Positions 1-5,762 of a DNA stretch of 6,152 nt are shown piece after piece. The notes under the pieces were generated by a model. That model was not told the DNA's origin. It made no database searches and saw only the letters and a list, made by a program, of their open reading frames with translations. The position numbers and the translations under genes are program-made. Location of the stretch: positions 1-6,152 of the forward strand of contig JAFAZU010000485.1 in the NCBI GenBank assembly GCA_019239585.1. The letters are read 5' to 3'. This stretch comes from Acidobacteriaceae bacterium. Its GTDB lineage: Bacteria > Acidobacteriota > Terriglobia > Bryobacterales > Bryobacteraceae. Within the stretch, counting starts at the first letter, position 1. Every line of letters begins with the position of its first letter.

Positions 1-89
1 CGAAAGACCCACGGGAGCAAGCAAGGTTCGAAGCTGAGTTTATCGAACTGGGTGTTTGGCCCAACGAATCGCAAAGACTTGCTGCTTAA
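1..89 (+). CDS. C-terminal end of an unrecognised protein (5' truncated by window)
   Basis: The reading frame starting at base 3 is open from the window edge and encodes 28 residues ending ...GVWPNESQRLAA before a TAA at 87-89. The stop shares one base with the ATG at 89 (TAATG), a common arrangement for translationally coupled neighbours, and this is the main reason to believe the frame. The visible piece is hydrophilic and charged at its start (KDPREQARFEAEF). It has no motif I recognise, so I assign no function. The other two + frames here are less convincing: one stops at 35-37 and the other runs on into the next gene. Confidence 0.55.
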   Translation, partial: KDPREQARFEAEFIELGVWPNESQRLAA

Positions 90-643
90 TGACCACGATT
101 GAAGTCATTCGGAAGTACCTCCAGGATGCGATTGCAGCGGAGACCAGTTTTGAAAACCAGTTGCGGTCATCCTCTCACGACGGAGATGACTTCGAAGTGC
201 AAGCTCTTTTCTTCGGTCATGCAGCGCAGACGAATCATCATATACGAAGGTTAACGGTCCGCCTAGGAGAGCTGGACGGCAACGCGTCCGAGGCAAAGAG
301 CGCCTTGGCGCATTCGTTCAGCTTAGCCCCAAAACTAGCCCAGACGACGCATAGCCCGGAGGAACGCTTGGTGCAGAACCTTATTATGGCGTTCTCTGTG
401 GCAAACGGCGAACGCGCCATGTACGAAGCTCTAGCGGCAGCGGCCCGGGCAGCAGGAGATGCCATGACCGAAAATTTGGTGCTCGAAATGGCGGCGGAAG
501 AGGCAACGGTAGCGGAAAAAATCTGGCACTTTCTTCCGTCGCGTTCCAAAATTGCTTTCAATACGGCGACTGCCGGTGAGATCGACCCATCGGTAGACAC
601 AAAAACAGTAGACGACCGTATTGTTGACGAGACTTCCTTGTAG
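89..643 (+). CDS. Ferritin-like domain protein (YciE/DUF892-type)
   Basis: This 184-residue protein is predicted to fold as a ferritin-like bundle of four helices. Helix 1 covers about residues 3-27 (E18, E22), helix 2 about 34-62 (H44, Q47, H50, H51), helix 3 about 90-121 (E108, E113), and helix 4 about 124-148 (E133, E137, E138, E143, H147). A flexible, acidic tail follows from about 150 to 184. Related proteins are often tied to stress responses and may bind iron, but that role is inferred and no substrate can be read from the sequence. I chose the ATG at 89 because it overlaps the upstream stop as TAATG and gives a start typical of the family. A TTG at 56 would add 11 residues inside the preceding gene. 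The usual acidic residue of an ExxH pair on helix 2 appears to be Q47, so a complete di-iron site is uncertain. The product is probably cytoplasmic, as no signal peptide is seen. Confidence 0.8.
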   Translation: MTTIEVIRKYLQDAIAAETSFENQLRSSSHDGDDFEVQALFFGHAAQTNHHIRRLTVRLGELDGNASEAKSALAHSFSLAPKLAQTTHSPEERLVQNLIMAFSVANGERAMYEALAAAARAAGDAMTENLVLEMAAEEATVAEKIWHFLPSRSKIAFNTATAGEIDPSVDTKTVDDRIVDETSL

Positions 644-645
644 GT
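642..645 (+). promoter_or_regulatory. Ribosome binding site of the small basic gene
   Basis: AGGT lies four bases before the ATG at 650 and overlaps the TAG stop of the ferritin-like gene. The short spacing and overlap suggest that ribosomes finishing the upstream gene re-initiate here. It supports the small gene as a real translated frame. Confidence 0.4.
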
Positions 646-649
646 AAAA

Positions 650-805
650 ATGCCGAAGCGTCCGGCAAAGTACAGCAAAGTTAAATCGATCAAGTCCATT
701 GCTAGGGACCGAGTTGGAAGACCCCCCGCCGCGCGTGCGATGGAAGAGAAGACACAGCGCGCCAAGCCAAAGCACAAGAAAAACCTCCTCCAAGAGTTAG
801 AGTGA
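650..805 (+). CDS. Small strongly basic protein, 51 residues, unknown function
   Basis: ATG at 650 opens a 51-codon frame beginning MPKRPAKYSKVKSIKSIARD and ending ...NLLQELE before TGA at 803-805. It contains 16 Lys/Arg against 5 Asp/Glu. The lysine-rich N-terminus is followed by a GRPPAAR stretch and a KPKHKK cluster, then a short amphipathic, acidic C-terminus. There is no membrane segment or cysteine. Such composition fits a nucleic-acid-binding or ribosome-associated peptide, or a partner of an acidic protein, but this is inference. I have an impression of similar short lysine-rich hypothetical proteins in Acidobacteriota and cannot verify it here. The gene sits 6 bases after the ferritin-like gene with an AGGT upstream. 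Its last four bases are the GTGA that starts mvaB, so all three are probably co-translated. Without it, 158 bases would be empty in an otherwise gap-free array. Confidence 0.7.
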   Translation: MPKRPAKYSKVKSIKSIARDRVGRPPAARAMEEKTQRAKPKHKKNLLQELE

Positions 806-1713
806 CTTTCCCCCCGCAAGTCAAGATTGTTGAAGTAGGACCGCGTGACGGCCTGCAGAATGAGAAGGCGCTTGTCCCCCTTCACGTCAAAGTAAGTTTA
901 ATCGAAGGATTGACGGAAGCTGGTCTCCGGACGATTGAAAGCGGTAGTTTTGTTTCACCCAAGTGGGTGCCGCAAATGGCAGATACAGCGGCGGTCCTTT
1001 CGGGCGTGAGGCGCGTTACAGGCGTTGAGTATCCGGTTCTCGTTCCGAATCTGAAAGGGCTGGAAGCGGCGCTTGCAGCGGGGGCAAAAGAAATTGCCGT
1101 CTTCACCTCAGCTTCAGAATCCTTTTCACAATCGAATACCAACTGTACGATTGACGAAAGCTTGCGGCGCTGCCGTGAGGTGGTCAAAGCGGCAAGCGTT
1201 TCGGGTTTGCCGGCGAGGGGTTATGTTTCCTGCGCTCTCGTGTGCCCTTATGAAGGTGAGATTACGCCCGAAGCCGTTGCGCGGGTCGCTTCCGAGCTGG
1301 CGCAAATGGGTTGTTATGAAATCTCTTTGGGCGACACAATTGGAGCGGGAACGCCCGTGAAAGTGCAGGCAATGCTCCGGGCAGTCACCAAACATTTACT
1401 CCCTGAGCAAACCGCTGTTCACTTCCACGACACCTGGGGCCAGGCGCTTGCGAACATCCTGGCATCGCTCGACTACGGCATCGCGACCGTTGATAGCAGC
1501 GTGGCCGGTCTTGGAGGCTGTCCTTATGCGCCGGGCGCAACCGGAAACGTCGCCACAGAAGATGTGGTTTACATGCTCAGTGGAATGGGCATTGAAACCG
1601 GAGTGGACCTGCCGAAACTGGCCGCCGTAGGGCGCGAGATTAACAAACAACTCGGACGGCCTCTCACCTCCAAAGTAGCCGTCGCCATGCAAAGGGAGCC
1701 GGAAACGAAGTGA
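802..1713 (+). CDS. mvaB: Hydroxymethylglutaryl-CoA lyase
   Basis: This enzyme (EC 4.1.3.4) cleaves 3-hydroxy-3-methylglutaryl-CoA into acetoacetate and acetyl-CoA, the last step of leucine degradation and of ketone-body formation. The 303-residue TIM-barrel protein has the normal bacterial length. The first strand carries VEVGPRDGLQNE with R15 and D16, followed by E46 in IESGSFVSPKWVPQ. The metal ligands H207 and H209 lie in VHFHDTWG, and the family signature SVAGLGGCPYAPGATGN holds catalytic C240 and N249. These match human R41, D42, E72, H233, H235, C266 and N275 at a constant offset of 26, so the enzyme should be active. The GTG at 802 is the start: it overlaps the previous TGA by four bases (GTGA), has AAGAG five bases upstream, and leaves the short N-terminus usual for the family. 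The product is cytoplasmic. The CoA-transferase genes downstream use the acetoacetate it makes. Confidence 0.96.
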   Translation: MTFPPQVKIVEVGPRDGLQNEKALVPLHVKVSLIEGLTEAGLRTIESGSFVSPKWVPQMADTAAVLSGVRRVTGVEYPVLVPNLKGLEAALAAGAKEIAVFTSASESFSQSNTNCTIDESLRRCREVVKAASVSGLPARGYVSCALVCPYEGEITPEAVARVASELAQMGCYEISLGDTIGAGTPVKVQAMLRAVTKHLLPEQTAVHFHDTWGQALANILASLDYGIATVDSSVAGLGGCPYAPGATGNVATEDVVYMLSGMGIETGVDLPKLAAVGREINKQLGRPLTSKVAVAMQREPETK

Positions 1714-1723
1714 CCGGTTTTTT
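1697..1723 (+). terminator. Weak hairpin plus T-run between mvaB and scoA (possible attenuator)
   Basis: CCGG at 1699-1702 can pair with CCGG at 1714-1717, leaving an 11-base loop, and six T follow directly (1718-1723). The stem has only four strong pairs, extended outward by G-U and A-U pairs to the T-run itself. It resembles a weak intrinsic terminator and could lower transcription into scoA. It could equally be chance, since it overlaps the mvaB stop and the genes flanking it belong to one pathway. Confidence 0.2.
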
Positions 1724-1741
1724 GGCTGCTATGATCGACAG

Positions 1742-2437
1742 TTGAACAAAGTTCTAAACAGCTCGGACGAAGCCGTTGCGCCCATTTTCGACGATGCAAC
1801 CATCATGCTCGGCGGCTTCGGACTGTGCGGCATTCCTGAAAATCTGATTGCGGCTTTAGTGCGTAAGGGCGTCAAAAACCTGCACACGATCAGCAACAAC
1901 ATGGGCGTGGACGGTTTCGGGATGGGATTGATGCTCGAAGCCGGTATGATCGCTTCCCATATCGGCAGCTATGTGGGAGAAAACCGGCTGCTCGAATCTC
2001 TTGTGATTGCAGGAAAGCTGAAAGTCGATCTGATTCCACAAGGCACATTAGCGGAGCGGATTCGAGCAGGAGGCGCTGGAATTCCGGCGTTCTACACGCC
2101 GACCGGCGTTGGCACGGTTGTTGCGGAAGGCAAGGAGACGCGCGAGTTCGACGGCCGTACTTATCTATTGGAGCGATCTCTCACGGCGGACTTCTCCCTG
2201 GTCAAAGCGTGGAAGGGCGACCGGCTCGGCAATCTGGTGTACCGGAAAACAGCGCAGAACTTCAATCCCATGATGGCGACAGCGGGCCGGATAACCATCG
2301 CCGAGGTCGAAGAGTTAGTGAAACCAGGCGAACTTGATCCTGCCGAGATTATCACTCCCGGCATTTACGTCAAGTATCTGGTGAAAGGTGAAAAGTATGA
2401 GCGCCGCATTGAACGAAGAACAGTCCGGAAAGCTTAA
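1742..2437 (+). CDS. scoA: 3-oxoacid CoA-transferase subunit A
   Basis: This is the alpha subunit of a succinyl-CoA:3-oxoacid (acetoacetate) CoA-transferase. The enzyme moves CoA from succinyl-CoA to acetoacetate, giving acetoacetyl-CoA and succinate. The 231-residue length is normal. The class I CoA-transferase signature is at residues 17-32 (DDATIMLGGFGLCGIP), followed by SNNMGVDGFGMG, SYVGENRL, IPQGTLAERIRAGGAGIPAFYTPTGVGT, and ITPGIYVKYLV near the C-terminus. D18 replaces the Gly or Asn usual at that signature position, probably without effect. The start is TTG at 1742. No in-frame ATG occurs before codon 22, inside the signature, and the TTG gives the family-typical MNKV start. No good ribosome binding site is visible. 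It begins 28 bases after mvaB and overlaps scoB. An acetate or butyrate-type CoA donor (AtoD-like) cannot be excluded, but linkage to HMG-CoA lyase favours acetoacetate as acceptor. Confidence 0.93.
   Translation: MNKVLNSSDEAVAPIFDDATIMLGGFGLCGIPENLIAALVRKGVKNLHTISNNMGVDGFGMGLMLEAGMIASHIGSYVGENRLLESLVIAGKLKVDLIPQGTLAERIRAGGAGIPAFYTPTGVGTVVAEGKETREFDGRTYLLERSLTADFSLVKAWKGDRLGNLVYRKTAQNFNPMMATAGRITIAEVEELVKPGELDPAEIITPGIYVKYLVKGEKYERRIERRTVRKA
2384..2390 (+). promoter_or_regulatory. Ribosome binding site that decides the scoB start
   Basis: AAAGGTG inside the 3' end of scoA lies six bases before the ATG at 2397. A GTG at 2388 in the same frame is part of this site and would have no comparable signal upstream, so the ATG at 2397 is preferred. 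Confidence 0.5.
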
Positions 2438-3080
2438 GCGCGAGCGGATTATCAAGCGCGTCGCCCGTGAGCTGCAGAACGGTTTTTACGTGAACCTGGG
2501 CATCGGCATGCCGACGCTGGTTGCGAACTACGTTCCGCCGGGAATCGAAGTGGTTCTGCAATCGGAAAACGGCATGTTGGGCGTGGGTCCATATCCGTTG
2601 GAGGGAGAAGAAGACCCGGACCTCATCAACGCCGGTAAGGAAACGGTCACGGAACTGCCGGGCAGCACCTATTTTTCGAGCGCCGAATCTTTCGCTATGA
2701 TACGCGGCGGTCATATTGACCTTAGCATTCTGGGCGCAATGGAAGTAGATGAAGAAGGCAATCTGGCGAACTGGATGGTGCCGGGCAAAGTCGTAAAAGG
2801 CATGGGCGGCGCGATGGATCTGGTCGCCAGCGCACGCCGCCTGATTGTCACGATGGAGCACACTACAAAAAGCGGTGCCCCCAAAATTCTTCACAAATGT
2901 ACCTTGCCGCTGACCGGCAAAAAGGTTGTGCAGATGATTGTGACCGAGCTTGCCGTCATCCGCGTCACGCCGGAGGGATTGCTTTTAGAAGAACTTGCCC
3001 CCGACGTTACGGTTGACGACGTGCAGCGCGTTACTGAGCCGAAGCTGCGCGTTGCTCCTGTTCTACACGCAATGAGTTAA
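2397..3080 (+). CDS. scoB: 3-oxoacid CoA-transferase subunit B
   Basis: This is the beta subunit, which carries the catalytic glutamate of the acetoacetate:succinyl-CoA transferase and partners with the product of the gene just upstream. With the ATG at 2397 it has 227 residues, the usual length. The second class I CoA-transferase signature LQSENGMLG holds the catalytic residue E57, which forms the glutamyl-CoA thioester. Other family landmarks are VNLGIGMPTLVANYVP near the N-terminus, the GGHIDLSILGAMEVDEEGNLANW stretch beginning near residue 104 (quoted in part), VPGKVVKGMGGAMDL, and the LTGKKVV...MIVTELAV region. It overlaps scoA by 41 bases in another frame, which ties the two subunits to coupled, roughly equal synthesis. 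A GTG at 2388 would add three residues but lacks its own ribosome site. The protein is cytoplasmic. The next gene begins 15 bases downstream. Confidence 0.94.
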   Translation: MSAALNEEQSGKLKRERIIKRVARELQNGFYVNLGIGMPTLVANYVPPGIEVVLQSENGMLGVGPYPLEGEEDPDLINAGKETVTELPGSTYFSSAESFAMIRGGHIDLSILGAMEVDEEGNLANWMVPGKVVKGMGGAMDLVASARRLIVTMEHTTKSGAPKILHKCTLPLTGKKVVQMIVTELAVIRVTPEGLLLEELAPDVTVDDVQRVTEPKLRVAPVLHAMS

Positions 3081-3095
3081 AGTATTAACGCATAC

Positions 3096-5666
3096 ATGAA
3101 ACCGCGTTCCTCGCGCGTCCAGTATATTGCGCTGGCTTTGTACATCGCTATCAGTTTTGGCTACTACGTCGCCGGTGTGATCGCGCTCCGTGAAGAGTGG
3201 TTCCATCCAGCGAAATATGCACGTGTACCCATAGACGTAAACGACAATACGCAAGCGATCGTGGGTCTTGAAAAAGAAGCCAAAAACGCCGGATTATCCA
3301 AAGGGGATGTTCTCAAGGCCCTCAATGGAGAACCGTTTACCGGCGATTATCAACTCTTTAATGATGTGCATCGGGCGCATCCGGGCGACAACTTAGCGGT
3401 CACTGTACGCGGAGCAAACGGGCGCGAAAGAACTGCAAACGTTCGGTTTGCGCCCCGTGAAGGACCGTCTTGGGATGCCGGCTTCGTTGCGCTCCTGATT
3501 ACCATCTTGTTCGTTCCGCTGCTGAGCTTAGCTGTTGGTTATTGGGTTGTGGCGGCCAGACCATACGATCCAAATGCCTGGTTGGTTCTCATCATTCTCA
3601 GTTTTAGTGAGGCATTCTTTGGAAACTTGGACCCGCGCTGGTGGGCGGGTATCCTCTTTGTGCTGCTTGGCTTTTGGCAAATCCTTCTGCAATGCGTGGG
3701 TTTTCCGGCCCTGCTGCTGTTTGGGCTCTACTTTCCCGAGCGTTGGCGTCTAGATAAACGTTGGCCCTGGTTGAAATGGATCGTTTTGGGGCCGCAACTC
3801 CTGGCTACTCCTCTCGCATTGTGGGGTGACTATATCGGGTTCTTTCACGCTAATTGGAGCAGTTTGTACCTTTGGCTGGACTCCTTGACAAACATCATCT
3901 TTCACACTTTGCAGCCTGCCTCGATCATCCTGTTCCTGATTGTTCTTTTCGACAAATTAGGATCCGCATCCACGGCAGATGCGAGAAGGCGCTTACGGGT
4001 GTTAGCGGTGGGCAGCGCCCTGTCGCTTGGCCCCTTGCTCTTCGTATTTGTTGTGCTTCCCTACCTGGGATTTGATCCTCATCACGATTCTTTGTATGAA
4101 ATCTTGGTGCCGTGTTATGTCATTTTTCCATTGACTCTCGCCTATGTCGTAGTGGTTCAGCGTGCGATGGATGTGCGGCTAATCATCCGACAAAGTCTTC
4201 AGTACACGCTGGCAAGACGCGGCGTGATTGTCCTACAGCTACTGCTCAGCGCAGTACTGTTTATCGTGGTTACGACCCTGGTAGCTTCTCGCGCTATGAG
4301 CTACGTAGGAACGGCCATACTGATGGGAGCTGGACTTTGGGGCATTTTCCTGCTCAGAGGCATCACAAATTGGTTAGCAGTTTTGATTGACCGCCGGTTT
4401 TTCCATGAAGCCTACAACACTGAAATCATACTGAGTCAACTTTCTGAAGATGCACGCAAATACACCGAAAAGCAGCCACTCATCGAGATGGTCACCAAGC
4501 GTATCTCCGATGTTTTGCACGTGGGGCAAATAGGAGTCTGGGTACGCGGCAGCAACATCTTTCATCCGCAGGAGGTCTTCGGCTTTTCCCTTTCTGAACC
4601 CGTGCTGCTCTCCGAAAACTCATCCACCGTGCAGGCGCTTGTGCGCTCCCATCAGCCGATACTGCTATACCGTGATCATCCCGATGAGTGGTTTATAGAA
4701 GCAGGCACAGACGAAAAACGCACCTTGAATCAACTGCAAACGGAGCTGTTACTAGGCCTGCCTGGACGCAAGCAACTGATGGGCGTTATCGCGCTGGGGT
4801 CGAAGAGATCCGAAGAACCTTATACTCCTTCCGATCTGCGCCTTCTGCAAACGGTTGCCGTGCAAACCGGACTGGCGCTCGAAGTGAGCGACCTAGCGGA
4901 ATCACTGGCGAAAGAAGCTGCTCAGCGTGCGCGCATCAGCCGTGAAGTTGAAATCGCCCGTGAAGTGCAGCAGCGTTTATTCCCGCAGCGGATGCCCGTT
5001 GTGGGGGGAGTCAGCCTGGCGGGAGCCTGTCGGCCTGCCGGAGAAGTGGGCGGCGATTATTATGATGTCATCGAACTGCCGGATGGTCGCCTCGGAATTG
5101 CCGTTGGCGACGTGTCCGGCAAGGGGGTTTCCGCTTCCTTATTAATGGCAAGCTTGCGGGCGTGCCTGCGAACCATGACGGTTGTTGCCTCGATGGATCT
5201 GGCGAGGCTCATGGAAAAGATGAACCAACTGGTTTACGAATCCTCGGCTGTGAACCGTTACGCCACTTTCTTTTTTGCCGTTTACGACCCGCAAACGCGG
5301 GCGCTGTGCTACGTCAATGCCGGCCACAATCCTCCGGCTCTGCTGCGAAGTTCAACTCATGATCCGGTCATACGCTTAGAGGCTGGCGGTCCAGTGGTCG
5401 GCTTGCTGCCTGATGTGCAGTACGAAGAGCAGTCCATTACCTTACAAGCTGGCGACCTGCTGCTGGCCTATACGGACGGTATCAGCGAAGCCATGACCGC
5501 AGACGATGAAGAATGGGGCGAAGAGCGCATGCTGCAAACGGCCAAAGCTGCGCAAAGTCGTTCCGTAGACGAAATTTTACGGGCAATCTTTCAAGCGGCA
5601 GACCAATTTACGGCAGGTGCTGTGCAGCATGACGATATGACTCTGCTTCTAATGAAAACCAGCTAA
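3096..5666 (+). CDS. Membrane sensor with PDZ and GAF domains and SpoIIE/RsbU-type PP2C serine phosphatase
   Basis: This 856-residue protein is a membrane-bound signalling phosphatase. Membrane segment 1 is at about 12-31. A PDZ domain follows at about 45-118 (AGLSKGDVLKALNGE, 65-79). Nine further hydrophobic segments lie near 129-152, 160-176, 183-212, 228-247, 263-286, 302-323, 335-355, 376-396 and 402-422. The Arg/Lys-rich loops fit an inside N-terminus, the PDZ outside, and an inside C-terminus. A GAF domain spans about 443-598, then a short helical linker 600-626 leads to the phosphatase. Metal-binding acidic residues are intact: D654 and D657 in GGDYYD, D672 in GDVSGKG, D794 in YTDGISEA, D846 and D847 in HDDMT; NAGHNPPALL is also present. 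Family members dephosphorylate anti-sigma-factor antagonists of the SpoIIAA/RsbV type; the partner here is unknown, and none is encoded in the window. The membrane half resembles Bacillus ComP. The ATG at 3096 lacks a clear ribosome site, so translation may depend on scoB, whose stop is 15 bases upstream. Confidence 0.93.
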   Translation: MKPRSSRVQYIALALYIAISFGYYVAGVIALREEWFHPAKYARVPIDVNDNTQAIVGLEKEAKNAGLSKGDVLKALNGEPFTGDYQLFNDVHRAHPGDNLAVTVRGANGRERTANVRFAPREGPSWDAGFVALLITILFVPLLSLAVGYWVVAARPYDPNAWLVLIILSFSEAFFGNLDPRWWAGILFVLLGFWQILLQCVGFPALLLFGLYFPERWRLDKRWPWLKWIVLGPQLLATPLALWGDYIGFFHANWSSLYLWLDSLTNIIFHTLQPASIILFLIVLFDKLGSASTADARRRLRVLAVGSALSLGPLLFVFVVLPYLGFDPHHDSLYEILVPCYVIFPLTLAYVVVVQRAMDVRLIIRQSLQYTLARRGVIVLQLLLSAVLFIVVTTLVASRAMSYVGTAILMGAGLWGIFLLRGITNWLAVLIDRRFFHEAYNTEIILSQLSEDARKYTEKQPLIEMVTKRISDVLHVGQIGVWVRGSNIFHPQEVFGFSLSEPVLLSENSSTVQALVRSHQPILLYRDHPDEWFIEAGTDEKRTLNQLQTELLLGLPGRKQLMGVIALGSKRSEEPYTPSDLRLLQTVAVQTGLALEVSDLAESLAKEAAQRARISREVEIAREVQQRLFPQRMPVVGGVSLAGACRPAGEVGGDYYDVIELPDGRLGIAVGDVSGKGVSASLLMASLRACLRTMTVVASMDLARLMEKMNQLVYESSAVNRYATFFFAVYDPQTRALCYVNAGHNPPALLRSSTHDPVIRLEAGGPVVGLLPDVQYEEQSITLQAGDLLLAYTDGISEAMTADDEEWGEERMLQTAKAAQSRSVDEILRAIFQAADQFTAGAVQHDDMTLLLMKTS

Positions 5667-5762
5667 ACAGTTCCGGGAATGCATCCGTTTTTCATTCAGT
5701 TGTAACTTGTCGCTGCTATCTTCGTGGCTTCAGTTCTGATCCCTGAGGAGAATTCACCTACC
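5667..5762 (+). promoter_or_regulatory. Intergenic region with likely promoter of the phosphate transporter gene
   Basis: This 96-base stretch is the only sizeable gap in the window and the natural place for a transcription boundary. TTCATT (5691-5696) and TGCTAT (5714-5719) are 17 bases apart, an acceptable spacing for a sigma-70 type promoter, but TGCTAT is a poor -10 match. I see no strong terminator hairpin after the phosphatase and no convincing Pho box. Treat the promoter position as tentative. Confidence 0.3.
5744..5750 (+). promoter_or_regulatory. Ribosome binding site of the phosphate transporter gene
   Basis: TGAGGAG is the strongest Shine-Dalgarno match in the window. It lies 12 bases before the ATG at 5763, slightly farther than ideal. 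It marks this gene as independently initiated, unlike the coupled genes upstream. Confidence 0.6.

Noticed and set aside
56..88. TTG at 56 as a longer start for the ferritin-like gene
   Set aside because: It would add 11 residues lying inside the preceding frame. The ATG at 89 coincides with the upstream stop and fits the family start better.
238..885. 215-codon open frame on the - strand
   Set aside because: It lies antisense across three better-supported + strand genes, its translation has no recognisable domain, and it crosses two gene junctions that are consistent on the + strand.
1731..1745. ATG at 1731 as the scoA start
   Set aside because: It is in another frame and stops after four codons (ATG ATC GAC AGT TGA).
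2370..2894. 174-codon open frame on the - strand within scoB
   Set aside because: It is antisense to a highly conserved CoA-transferase subunit, and its His/Arg/Phe-rich composition is typical of a shadow frame.
5674..5695. Possible terminator after the phosphatase gene (GGGAATGCATCC followed by a T-run)
   Set aside because: Only about three base pairs can form next to the T-run, too weak to call a terminator.
5668..5735. CAGTT repeated three times (5668, 5697, 5731), with TTCAGTT twice, in the gap before the phosphate transporter gene
   Set aside because: The copies are too short and unevenly spaced (29 and 34 bases). A seven-base repeat in about 100 bases is not rare by chance, and it does not match a Pho box.
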